Assembly: GCA_025667525.1 (NCBI GenBank)
Contig: CM046874.1
Location: 428,318,400 to 428,382,399 of the forward strand
Origin: Glebionis coronaria
Taxonomy: Eukaryota; Streptophyta; Magnoliopsida; Asterales; Asteraceae
DNA length: 64,000 nt
Direction: 5' to 3'
This document shows positions 46,427 to 58,403 of the stretch, piece by piece. The notes below the pieces were generated by a model, which did no database searches, was not told where the DNA came from, and saw nothing but the letters and a program-made list of their open reading frames with translations. Each line of letters opens with the position of its first letter. The first letter of the stretch is position 1. Both the position numbers and the translations under genes were made by a program.

Positions 46427-48969
46427 TGACAACCACGGTTTTGAGGTTCGTCACTTAGCTTTATTTTGTGCATATTTCGTGAACTTATGTGCCTTTATGT
46501 GTTTAGGTGTTATTTGGGGTGAACAGAGTGTGGTTGGGACATCGTTTTCGGGTACGAGGTACTTTTGAGTGAAATGATGTGTGATGTTTTTCTTGTTCAT
46601 GAGCTCACAAAGCAGTGACTATGAATTCTGATGGTGTTATTTAGTGGTTTATGTATACGTATATGTATTATAGAAAATCGTATTTTTATGATTTAAGATT
46701 TGGCATTTAGAGGTCTCGGATGAGGTAATTAGTCACGGGAGTATTTTTTGGGATCGTTTTAAGTCATTTAGGACTTAGTTAATTAGTTTATTTCATATTT
46801 CAAGACTTTTTATAAAACTGTATATTTTAAATCTTTTACGGTATACGCGTAAATTTGACTAGTTTTACGGTTTTGAGGTTTTGGAGGCTTTAGGAGCTGA
46901 AATAAATTAAGGAAAATTAAGGTAATATTGCTAAAACAATTATTAATAATAAAAAAAACGAAATTTAAGGGCTATAGGCCGGTTATGAAAAAAAAGGAAG
47001 GAAAAGAAAAAGAGAAAAAGTAGGGAATTATATATGGCAACTTTACATGGGTTGGGATTGGTATTATAACTATATAAGGTGTTAAATAACATAGAAAGAA
47101 ACATAAATCCCTGGAAAATCAAGGAGGTCGACTTTTTTTTGGGGTTTTCGGGTTCTTCATTTTTTTTTGTCTTCCATTGATCTTAAGGTAAAACCTTCAA
47201 ATCCCTTTTAAATTAAAATGTTTTTAATTCTTTCTTAATTATTCAATGATGGATTTAGGTTAGGGTTTATACTAAAATAAGTATATTAATGATATTTAAT
47301 GATTAGAATAATTATGGCTTGTAATTAATAAATTATTGAGTAATTAATTAGGTTAGTTTAATTAAATTCGTAAATTAAAATTGGGCAGAATTTTAGGGCT
47401 AATGTTTTGATCATATCTAGAGTTATACAAACTTTTAATTTTAGAATCTTATATACCTGAAAAGGTATTTGAGTTGGCTTCAAGTGCAACAAACTAGAGT
47501 TAAATTGGAGGTTAGGAAGTGGGTCAAAAACAGGTTACAACAGTCGGAGGTCAACACAGTTTTGAAATCAGTCGGGTTTAATTTAATGTTTTAAGGTGGT
47601 TAGGGTACTTAAGAGTACAATTGGACTTTCAAACGAACATGTGAGTTATTTTATATATTATATAAGATATCTGTAAGAGGGATAATCATTTGGGATAGTG
47701 GAAGACCCTCTGATCATAACAAACTTTTCATATGTTCAAAATCGGTAAAATCTGGATAGGCGAAAGTATAAGTTGTACCGGGGACTTAAAATTTTCTTTG
47801 ATTTTAGGGAAAGGGTTTAGATTTTAGCTAACACATATAAGTTTATGGGATTTTCATGGCAAGGAATGTGGGTTAGGTTTGGTGGGCGCTTGGCTCATAA
47901 TACGGAGTATGAAAATCGGGACTGTTTTGGGTAAAATGTTAACGGGACGGGTTATGAACTTAACTAAGTTAAGGGTTTATATAGGGGTTTAATGAGATTC
48001 ATATGGAATATAAATGGGGTTAAGTTGTAGGAGAAGTTTAGATATCCATCATAGATTGATGAGCCATTTTGGTATGTGGTTCATGTCTTGATTGTATACA
48101 TTTATGTGTTTAGATTTGTGCTAGAGCGCGGGTACTTGGAGAAGCTTGTTCAGGTGAGTTTCATAGTCCCATGTCTTTTTATGATTTGATTTCCAGATGG
48201 GATGGAAGAGACACTGTATGGTTTTGTAAAGGATGTTATGAATCTTTTTATGGTTTGTGGTGGACTTGTGTATACACTTATGTGATTAACTGCTATGTGA
48301 TTCTTGATTGTGTTTATGATTTGGATCGAGGGATTGTGGTTGGATATTGACAAGGCGGGGCCTTGGGATTGGTTCATAGGTGTATGGGCGCCTATGGGAC
48401 CATGGTTATTGGTAAGGCTTGGAGCCTTGGAATTGTGGTTATTGGTAAGGCTTGGAGCCTTGGATTTGTGGTAATTAGTTAATCTTGAATGCTAGTTGTT
48501 AATACATAATTGTAGCACATTGTCCATATGTTCTTTTGTTAATGGTTGTTATTCACAGCTTATAACTGATTTGGTGTTGGAGTCTAAACCTATGACTCTC
48601 ACCAACTTTATGTTGATGTGTTTTAGTGTCTCTTTAAGGTGAGAATGTGGTTAAGAGTGAGAATAGGAGTGGCTAGCTGGAAGGCTTAGGATTGCATTGG
48701 GAGGAACCCCCTTTTTATTTGATGTTTGAATAAGTGATACTTTGTTGACACACCTATACGGTTGCTTTGTTTATGTTAATTGTTTGTCTCGGGTAAGCGG
48801 TAGGACTGTTACCTACTTACCTAGAGTCTTTCATTGTTGAGATATTGTCATGACATTTGTGTCACCATTTTATGACATTTCTTATTTCATTTAGTTATCT
48901 CTATAGACACGCCATGTTGTGATGATATCCATACGTCGCGCCCATATTCCGCCATGGTGGGGTGTGACA
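46427..48969 (+). repeat. 3' LTR of the plus-strand chromovirus
   Basis: It starts TGACAACCACGG after the AGGAGGGAGTGAGG tract and ends GGGGTGTGACA. Length about 2.54 kb. TATA box CTATATAAGG at 47070-47079. It is clearly related to units A and B but much diverged. A 31-bp repeat lies at about 48405-48470. No primer site follows, so this is the true right edge. Confidence 0.85.
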
Positions 48970-50935
48970 ATTGTCGTATATATATAAATCATCAAAAGAA
49001 AAATACAAAAACATAAAACATACAAAAACCATAAAAAATTATAAAAATCAAGAAAATACAAAAATATTTTTTCTTTTAATTCGGGCATGTCTTTTAGTAC
49101 GGTAATATTACGGCTTTAGAAATGTTGATTAATATTGACACGACGCCATAAATAGAGTCCGTATAAAAGTTGTAAATATTTTAAAACATGCCCATATGGC
49201 TTGTAGTTATTTCTGACTGCAACCCGCTTTTCGCATTAAAGTCACGTATTTCTTTTGAAAACGTTGGCTCACAACGGGAATTAATTTTCTCGGGCAAGGT
49301 TACTTTAAAACCTTGTAAGGGATCAAGTTTACTTTATAACTTGGTCTAACACAAATTAGTGTATGCTTCAGTGCACTTATTTTTTTAAAATAAGAGAAAT
49401 CTTATTCCCACAAGAATCGTTCCATAAAATCACAAAACAGAAAAGGTCTTCATGGATATTTGTCTCTTTAAAAACAATGACTACAACTCTTTAAATAGAA
49501 AATGGGTCAGCGTTTAAGGTGGAGCAAATATCAAATCGTTTTGGAAATGAATTGGTCTTCAAAAAGTATTTTTAGAAAAATGCAACACGATGTATGGTTT
49601 GCCTTATGTGAAATGTGTGCCTTATGAGGAAGTTGAATTGGCCTTAGGTTATATCATAGCTCTACGTCATAACGATAGAAAAGTTTGTGGTGTGTTTGTG
49701 TTTACAAATTAAGAGAATTTGGGGAAACATGTTGATAACTTGTTTTTACAAGTTTATAAACATTTGTATAACAAGGGGGAGCAAATTGCAAATATTTCAA
49801 AATTTGGTTTGAGAATTGACCAAAGTCAAATATCTCCCCCCCCCCCTCCCCTGTTTTTCTTTTTCATCGCAACACACACACACATATCTCCTTTGCCGCC
49901 ATTGTTGAATCTTCCAAACCTTCTTTTTTTTGTGTTGAATCTGCCATAAACATCTAGGTATTCATCTGTTATAAGTTATTGTTATGATTAACTCTTTCCT
50001 TACATTTCAAACGTTCCTCTAAATCAACAATTAATCAGATTAGGGTTTGAAGTTTTGTATGATAAAACTTGTGATTGATAGTGGGGTTTTGATTGTATTG
50101 ATATTATAAACATTGGTCTTGATCAGTTTTGCTTGAAACATCATCTATGTCCCATAATCAGAGGATCAAACGTTGCATCGTATTCTACGTCTTATATTGT
50201 GATGACTTTCCCACTCTTATATTGCGATGACAATATTACGATGACCAGATTGCGATGATGTTATTCCGATGGCTTTGCGATGCGTTATTCCGATGACTCA
50301 TTGCAATGAGTTATTGCGATGACCTCATTGCAATGAGTTATTGCAATGAGTTATTGCGATGAGTTATTACGATGACTTATTGCGATGAGTTATTGTGATG
50401 ACTTATTGCGATGAGTTATTGTGATGACTTATTTTGATGAGTTATTGCGATGACTTATTGCGATGACTTATTGCGATGAGTATTGCGTTGACTTATTACG
50501 ATGGCATTCCGATGACTTATTGCGATGGCATTCCGATGACTTATTGTGATGGCATTCTGATGACCACATTGCGATGATGTCATTCCGATGACATTAGTAT
50601 TCCGATTGGACTTTAAGATTGTGATGGTTTCTTAATATTGCAATAGGTGGAACTTTTAGACAGAGTTGTGAAACATAAAAAATGCTAAGTGTAGTTTCTT
50701 TTCAATGTGTTACAATAACATATTCAGCTCTAATGCATTCGACTTAGATAACAATCAGGTTTTTTTTAGGCTTTAAGAATATTATGGCCATTAAAACGAA
50801 ACCAAGGTTTATTGGATAAATTTAATTTCTTCTCATAAGAATACTTGAACGGTTTCTTATTACAAAAATTCATCTTATTTTATAAGTTGATATTTTTGTA
50901 AATAAAAGAGAAAAAAAATACTTATTCAATGTCTT
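48970..50935 (+). other. 5' part of the SIRE-like Copia remnant, no pol visible
   Basis: AT-rich sequence without a supported gene. It holds a C run and AC repeat at 49829-49885, a GGGGGAG polypurine motif at 49775, and the GCGATGA word array at 50185-50650. No Copia gag, integrase or RT could be read. The ORF at 49719 is not supported as a gene. Confidence 0.5.
50185..50650 (+). repeat. TTATTGCGATGA word array
   Basis: About 30 units of TT-A-TTGCGATGA/C/G, mostly 13 bp apart in the central part. Common variants are TTCCGATG, TTGTGATG and TTGCAATG. The last two are the exact C-to-T and G-to-A products of the central CG. The core words ATTGCGATG and ATTCCGATG are the same as in the tandem Athila-like LTRs at 16996-17447. 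Confidence 0.8.
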
Positions 50936-51232
50936 GTGTTTTGCATTCAGGCCATGGGAGACATTGCAGCATCTTTGTCTGACCCTGTGTTCAAACCTAC
51001 TGAGATTTTGGTTATCTCAACACCTACTGAGGTGGAGTTCTTGCCTACACCTACTGAGGTTGAGGTTTTGCCTACACCTACTGAGGTTTTGGTCACACCA
51101 ACACCTACTGAGGTAGAAGTTTTACCAAGGCCTACTAAGGTGGTGGTTGAATGTTATCGTCATTTTTCCACTAGTTCTCCCACAGAAGTAGTGGTCATGA
51201 CTACAAAGAAACCCAAATCCTCAAGGAACTAA
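50936..51232 (+). CDS. Small ORF with TPTEVEVLP repeats upstream of the env-like frame
   Basis: A 98-codon frame; a more natural start is the ATG at 50954 (MGDIAASLSDPVFKPTE), eight bases after a TTGCATTCAG sequence that resembles a 3' splice site. Residues about 20-65 are five degenerate 11-residue repeats of the TPTEVEVLP type, encoded by a minisatellite. The last 30 residues are Ser/Lys-rich. It ends 218 bp before the env-like frame, which is also preceded by CTAAGCAG. It could be an upstream exon or leader peptide of a spliced env-like message, or only minisatellite read-through. No family is recognised. Confidence 0.35.
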   Translation: MFCIQAMGDIAASLSDPVFKPTEILVISTPTEVEFLPTPTEVEVLPTPTEVLVTPTPTEVEVLPRPTKVVVECYRHFSTSSPTEVVVMTTKKPKSSRN

Positions 51233-51450
51233 AGCTAGGTCGTTATGTCATTCGAATAAAATGTATGTGGTATACTGTCATGTATTTAGGTGTTTATCTG
51301 AATGTCTGATTGTATTTCCTGTGAACTATGTCTGTAATATTGTGTCACATTTAATGATATGTGGTGACATTTGTTGTATTATTTACATGCATTATGAGAT
51401 ATACATATGTGTGTATATATCAATTATGTTTGTGCTATCTAAGCAGGAAT

Positions 51451-54400
51451 ATGTCGATCACCGAAGAACAACAGCTACAACTTGATCTCATACTTGTTCC
51501 ACTCAGTGCCCGGCTACCACCTGCAGAGAACAATTATCGTCTGAAAGACGACTTTGATCCATCTCTTGTAGCATTTAAAATCGCAATGGATATACTAGAT
51601 ATGTCACCGATAAAGGATGCCTTACGAGCTACTGCATCAGTTCCTGAAGTCTATATGCACGAATTTTGTTCAACTGCGACAATCTCACAAGGCATACAAC
51701 TCTCAAAGAAGAATATCACTTTTATGCTCAACAAAAGGGAAATGATGCTTGATTTGAGTCACTTTCGACAATTGTTCAAGTTTCCTAAGTTAGCAAAAGG
51801 AGAAAAGTATGTGCCCAATCCAAACACATATGACGTGCTTAGAATAATTAGAGCTCTAAACTATGAGGGTGAAATTGTTAATTTATCTCAGTTTAACACC
51901 ACACACATCGGGCAACCATGGAAAGCCATTGTTAATATCATCGTCAAGTGCCTCACTTCAAAGCTTCATGGATCAGATGTAATGAGACCCCCTCAAGCTC
52001 ATGTATTTTGGGGACTTTACACTGGAGCTAAAGTGGATTACGCACTATTAATTTGGGAAGAATTATGCTATCAATTCATAGGCACCCAGAAGAAGTCTTC
52101 ACATCTTCCTTTTGCACGGTTCACAAAGCTCATAATCAATCATTTCATGAAGAGTGACCCAGCCATTGATACTCGTGGGAATTTCTTCTGCCATACCCAA
52201 GATAGAGACTATGTGCTGGACACCATGTCTGTTGATAATCATTCTACAAAGTACTCACTTTGTCCAGGTCTAGTGCCTAATGTACTAATCAATGAAGGGA
52301 TTAAGGACAGTGAAGCATAAAAAAGGTTGCTCAGAGACATTGAAGCACAAATGAAAAAAGCAAACGTCGATCCTTCTGATAAACAAACAGGTAAACGAAG
52401 GAAACGGGTTGCCAAGCGTCAAAAGACTTCTTCACCCAAAGTAAAAAGCAAAGGGAAAAATAACCTCAATGATGAAGATGACGAATAAATACATGAGATG
52501 ATCAGAACTGATGACGAAGAAGAAGAACAACAGCTGATAAGAAAGGCAAAGAAGCACAAAGGTAAAGAAAAACATGTTGATCAAGACGAACCAGCTCAAT
52601 AAAATATCTCTCAAGACAAACAACTGTGTCTCACACTTTGGAAGAGCAAGGAGGAGGCTTTCGCGAAATCAAAAGGTTCAGGCTCCACACCAGCTGATGA
52701 CTTAGATGAATTTGGCGAACCTGATGACGATATTTTCTTTTATGAAGATCTTAATGATGAAGATGTTGGTACATTCAACTTTGAAAGTGGTGAGCATAGT
52801 GAAGAGGGTGGTGGCAGTGACAACACAGAAATAAACACAATGTACCATGATGTTAATATCACCACATCATTACCGGAACCAACTTGCACTGTGATTTCAG
52901 AAGATGCTCATGCAACTCTCATTCCAGGAACTCAACTCCAAAGTAAGTCTACTTCTGGTTCTGATGATGTTATGAAATATCTTAATTTTGAAGGGGAAGA
53001 CGTCGAAGTCACGAATACTGATTCCTCAACGAATGAGAATATGGTGGGCGTTCCTACTTCAGTTACAACAACTATAATTCCACCATTAACCCCCCTCCCG
53101 GTCATCACCAATGTCATCACACCAACTCCCACACCTGAACTTGTTGAACAACCTGTACCAAATACCGCCCCAATGATTGAACCTACACCGCCACCAATCA
53201 TCTCACAACAACTACCAACCACCGCCCAAGTGACTATAACAACACTGTCACCAATCCTTGAACAACCTGTATCATCCACAACCTCTCTAACACTCGTGGT
53301 TACACCTCCTCCATCAGCTACAGTACAACAAGTATCATCCACCTCTAATCCATTTCTCATGGTCAATGATCCAGTTATTCAGAACCTTCAAAAAAAATTG
53401 GAGGATCAGGCAAAACAAATTGAATTGTTGAATGGAAGGATACCTGATCAAGCCCACAGAGAACAGCAAAATGACGAGTCTAAACTTAAGAAGATATCCG
53501 AAACCGTCTCAAAACTTAAAAGTCAGCATAAAAAGCTTCTTAAAAAAAAGGATGCACGTGAGAAAGAAAATGCTGCTTTTATCGATTCCATTGATGAACA
53601 CATGACCAACATCATTCAACGTGAAGTGAAGTCATATGTCGATCAAGAGCTCCCAACTCTATTCACCACAGGTTTATCTGATATTAAATTAATGAAATTG
53701 TTAGAAACTCGATTGATCAATATGGGCTCTGAGACAACGAAGACAAAACACAAACTTCTTCACTATCTCAAAAAGACCATCATTGAAGATACACCTGAAG
53801 ATGATGAAGAGTCTGAGAATGAAGATGAAGACGAAGACGAAATCAAGAACGCAGACAATGAGGGTAATGGAAATGAGGATAAAGATGGAGATGATGGTAA
53901 AAATGATGATGATGATGATAAAAATGAGGATGATGGGGATGAGGATGATGATGATGATAATAGTGATGGGAATGGTATGGAAAAGAGTGATAAAGGCGAG
54001 AATACTGGTAAAACTGGAGAAGAGTCAAAGGAGGGTGAAGAGGATAAGGAATATGAAAAGGGTGTTGAAGAAGAAGAAGAAAGTGGTACTGGAACCAAAG
54101 AAAAGGATGTGGATGCAGCACCAACGGAGAGTGAACAAGAAGAAGATGAAAGAGATGATGAAACCACTGCTACCAGCAAGGAGGATTCACCATGCATATC
54201 ACTAACAAGTGATGATGGAAATAGAGAAAATCGTCAAAAGAACCTCCATGGTACATTCATCTCCAGAGAATCTCAAACTAAAGACACAGGTATGTCCACT
54301 GCACTGGTTACTACTACTGTTTCTCCTACACCACATGCAGAACCCATGCATGAAGACGCACCTCAAGTGTCTATGCATGAAGACGAACCTCAAGTATCTA

Positions 54401-55833
54401 TGCATGAAGACGAACCCATGGTGTCTATGCATGAAGATGATTCTCTTATAACCCACTCTCCACCTCCTACAATGGATCAGCATTACTCTGACATAGAAGT
54501 CGAAGACTTAAATATACTAGAATTGATTTTTTCTGAATCTCTCGTCATAGACGAGACTGTACAGGAGCAACAATGGATTACCAATGCCGTACCACAATAT
54601 CCTTTCTCAACGGCAACAGAAATCAAGCTGACTAATTTCCTCAACAATCCAATCGATTTTTCGGCTTTCCTTATGTATACTTACGGGAATACCTCTATGA
54701 CTCCAGATATACTCGAAATGTCAGCCGCAGATGTGGATTTCTTTGATACCATGAAGATCAGCAACAATGAGGCTGAATATCACATCAATGAGCTTGCAAA
54801 GGCCATGAAAGCGACGACTTCCGGGATTCAGACTCCAGTGTTACAGCCTCTCACACATACAGTCATTGCTGGTTCTAAAACCATTCTAATGGAATATTTT
54901 GTCTTTCATGATCTCGAGTATCTAGAAAACGGCGCGAAAAAGTATGCTACATCACTCACCATGGTCAAGGCTATAAATCTGGAGAATGTACGTTGGATTG
55001 AAGACAAAGTACCTGATGCTCTATGGCGAATGCTAAAATTTTACGATCCTCATGCAGCACTTGGAACTTCTCACTGGAATACAAATAAGAGGTTAGCTTA
55101 CAACCACTTCCATCGTGCACAACCAAGTTCTCCTGTTTAATCAGATCGTAGACTTAAAAGCATACAAGGAGCCACCACTCATACGGTATTTGGTTATGAC
55201 TATTTGAATGTCATTCGCTTCAAACGCACTGATGAAAAAGAATACAGAATCGATGAAAGTGACCTCCAGTACCTTCGCCTTGAAGACATTGAAGATCTTC
55301 TCTTGATATTGGCTCAAGAAAAAGTCGATCATTTATCGCCTAACATGGTAATTGCATTAAGTTCAAATCTTCGTCAGTTCACTCGAAGAATCGTCATCGA
55401 AAGTCGAGTTGAAGACTTTCAACTTGGTGTGGAGAGTTACCAACAGAAGCTAAACTTGCAACGTCCTCATACAACTCCGCTCAGTTAATACCACAGAGAC
55501 AAATTGCCATACATGGGGACTCTGAAACCGGAAGCAGGGATATTTTATCAGAACGAGACAGGAGTCACACAATTTATGAGTTTTTCCAAATAGCATAAAT
55601 TCAGTGATGGCACACTCAAACACGTTCGTGATGATCTGGCTGTTCTCAATGCCGGACTACCGCTTCTAGAAGTTAAGTACAGATGGACAGACCAATGCAA
55701 GAAAGGTGCTAGGTACGCGATTAAGAAGATCGAGGAAACATTAAGGAAGCGCCGGTTGATACGAAGTCTGGAACGATTCGTAAGTGGAAGACCATATGGA
55801 GCACACCATAGGCTTACGGAACGATGTATTTAA
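51451..55833 (+). pseudogene. Env-like long ORF of a SIRE-type Copia element (six in-frame stops, no frameshift)
   Basis: A single frame runs from ATG 51451 (MSITEEQQLQLD) to TAA 55831, about 1460 codons. Stops lie at 52318, 52486, 52600, 55138, 55486 and 55591. The N-terminal 290 residues form a helical domain (ATASVPEVYMHEF, QPWKAIVNIIVKCLTSK, FARFTKLIINHFM). A basic KKKGK-type linker follows, then a Thr/Pro-rich stretch and a coiled coil (about 53367-53650). A very acidic Asp/Glu tract lies at 53785-54170, with three to four SMHEDEPQV repeats at 54349-54440. The C-terminal domain has FHDLEYLENGAKKYATSL, RVEDFQLGVESYQQKLNL, KFSDGTLKHVRDDL and RSLERFVSGRPYG. I recall the same order in many Tanacetum predictions, some misnamed E-beta-farnesene synthase. 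It occupies the env-like position between pol and the 3' LTR. I see no signal peptide or membrane span. The longest open part is 766 codons (52840-55140). Confidence 0.8.
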
Positions 55834-57982
55834 TATGGATCGTTTTCTCTCAGGTCAACTCCATATGTATTTATATTGTGAATATGTTTATAATAGGCTT
55901 TTGTGGCATAGTGTAGTGCAAGAGTATGAAATTTTTCAAGAATTTCTCACGAGAATCCAAATCTTTCAAACATATCATACTTAAGCACTACAACTAACCC
56001 TCATTAATTTGAGGGGGAGCATTAATAAGTTCTATGGCCATAAACCAATTTCATTTTTAACCCAAAGACCGGTTAATCCACTAATATCCAAAACATTAAT
56101 GGCTAACATTTTGTATAAGGGGAGAAAATGGGATTAAGGAGACTTGTAAAACATATGTGGCTAAAAATGAAAAAGGACTTAATAGAAAATCCAACTTAAT
56201 ATATGCTACACATATGTTAAGGGGGAGCTTTTTGTTGACAAAAACACTGAAGGTACAAAAAACTTTTGATATTTATATCACAAGTACCTCAGTGATTTTA
56301 AGGAATTTTTCATGAAGACGAATACTTACCCAAAACACACTTAACTCATGACGAATGTGGTGACAAAAGGGTGGTAGGATTAGGTATTAGTCCAGTGATT
56401 CTTCCAGAACCGGAGGAATCCTCCCAAGGAGAATTCCATAGTTAGAAAATAGAAGTCCTTAGGAAAGATGGAGAATGGATTGTGAATGTAGCTGAATTCC
56501 GACCAAGTACTGATGCTAGCACTAGAACAATCACAACAAGGTGCTAGTGATGATGTATTGGTAAGCATTGAAGGGGTTGAAGAATGAAAAAGAAATGTAA
56601 AGATAAAGGGTTTAAAGAAAGAAGCCCTCCTTACAACTTAGGCAAAAACCAGGTCAACTCATCTTGAAGACAAAAGTATCATGGACCCAGTGATGCGATG
56701 CACAACCCCTCTCAGCCAACTCAAATATCTCTCAAAAGATATTTGTTTTAATGCCACGGAGCTCAACAAATTATCTATTAGTTTATTCACTCTGAATAAA
56801 TTGATACTGAAAAGGTGGCAATCCTCTCCAGCCTTCGATCACTAAAACAAAATGCACTATTGAGTCTAGAGCCACGAGATCATCAAAAGTCTCACTAGGA
56901 AACAATTTAAAAACAAGAAAGATTTTTTTATGAGTCCTACGCAGTATTCTTGCAATATTTCCAGAACATCTGAGTGATACAAAAGTATTACAATGAAGAT
57001 GGAAATCCTGCTTGAGCCAACATCAAACAAGCTCATGGTAGGTGACACGTGCGGTTCTTTAAGAACTAATCTTGTGATAACTGGAAAAAATGATGGTTTA
57101 ACTCTTAATTGAGATTAAACTTATTTCAGGGCCTCTACGCATTATCCAAGTGATCTTGCCAGAACACTCAGAGTGACACTCTTTACTGTTCACAGTGAAG
57201 AGTGGAAATCCATCCAGTGTCAACCTTAAACAGAACTACGGTAGGTGACGAGCAAGATTCTATCAGAATCAAGCTCGTGACAACTGGAAAGCAATGATGG
57301 TGAAAATCTTAATTGAAATTCACTTGTTCCAGGATTCATGAATTGACGGCTTCAATCATGCGGATTTTATAATCCAAATGATTCACTCTTTATGTTCGCA
57401 GTCAGCTTTGAACGGTCGAATAAAGAGAATGGCTTTACCCGCAAAATCTTGTCAAGGAGATCTTTAATTAGAGCTACCTGTCACGAGTACGATATTTATT
57501 ATCGTCCAACTGTCTTCACCGACCGGAGGTAAAATGCTACCGAATTAGAATAAAATGTCAAAGCCATTTTATTCGTGTCTTATTATGTTACTGCATTTGA
57601 AGACGGTGGCGTTGCGGTGTACCAGCTGAAGTCATCTTCACATACTTATTCCTTCTGCATCAAATATTTCAGCAAATTCAAGAAAGTATGACCCTAAAAG
57701 TCTTCCGCTGTATCAACTCTAAAACTTTCAAGAATTCAACAAAGGATAGGCATGTGGGGCATGAAGTCACGAAGAGGCGAACATCACAAGAAGACAAAGA
57801 TTGCACGTAAAAGGCCAAAAGAACATGTTCTAAGCCAAAGCATGATGATATTCAACACATATTCACAAAAATGAAGCAATGTAAAAGAAGAAAAGAGAAA
57901 GTGGACTACGAGCATGAGAACGAAGATCTAACATGCTAGATTAGGACTTTGTAAATTGGAGTGACCTCCCTTTGGGGGAGAT
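55834..57982 (+). other. 3' noncoding region of the Copia remnant with several polypurine tracts
   Basis: About 2.1 kb without a supported gene. GGGGGAG occurs at 56013, 56221 and 57974. The last is followed by ATTGTTGG, the LTR start. Multiple polypurine tracts upstream of the 3' LTR are, as I recall, a trait of the SIRE/Maximus lineage. Confidence 0.65.
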
Positions 57983-58403
57983 TGTTGGAAATACGTTTTT
58001 CGTAGTTAAAAAGTATCGGTCACTCCAACAATATAGTTATAGGCTCGTAGTATTGTTTAATTAAAGTTTATATTTAGCCCGACCCATGAGCATGTTCATG
58101 GGCCGGAGGCCCAAGTCCACTAAGGGACTTGGGTATATAAACCCCTTTCCACCATGGACAGGGGTGTTGGTTGTTTGATTTTCTCACATAATACATTCAC
58201 TTTTCTCTCATCTCTCTCACTACTTTCTCTCTCTAGAAACAACAACCCTCTTGATAAATCAAAGATTATCATACTTCTACACGTGCAATATTATTAATTA
58301 ATAATAACGTATGTTAACATGGAATATCATTATTAATGAATAATTATAACTTAAGCCTAAGTATTTATTTATTATTAAACTTTACAACGTAATTAAACAT
58401 GAC
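57983..58403 (+). repeat. Start of the Copia-type 3' LTR
   Basis: It starts TGTTGGAAATACG directly after the TTTGGGGGAGAT tract. A TATA box TATATAA lies at 58134-58140 and a CT-rich leader at about 58200-58240. The right end is not clear. From 58404 the sequence is the gypsy copy B LTR; copy A begins at the window edge and cannot show whether the two belong together. Confidence 0.6.
58134..58140 (+). promoter_or_regulatory. TATA box of the Copia-type LTR
   Basis: GGGTATATAAACCCC lies about 150 bp into the LTR, a typical U3 length for Copia elements. Confidence 0.6.

Noticed and set aside
49719..49949. 76-codon ORF near the C run
   Set aside because: It spans a polypurine motif and simple sequence, with no recognisable domain and no second copy for comparison.
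50185..50650. CRISPR-like array of short repeats
   Set aside because: The units are degenerate, have no unique spacers and sit in plant retroelement DNA with no cas genes. The same holds for 62735-63145.
53763..54483. Long ORFs on the minus strand and other frames across the acidic tract (53763, 53783, 53843, 54202)
   Set aside because: They are shadows of the GAT/GAA repeat coding for Asp/Glu.
51451..55833. Terpene (E-beta-farnesene) synthase gene
   Set aside because: I recall that name on related predictions, but the sequence has no DDXXD or other terpene synthase motif and sits between a pol position and an LTR.
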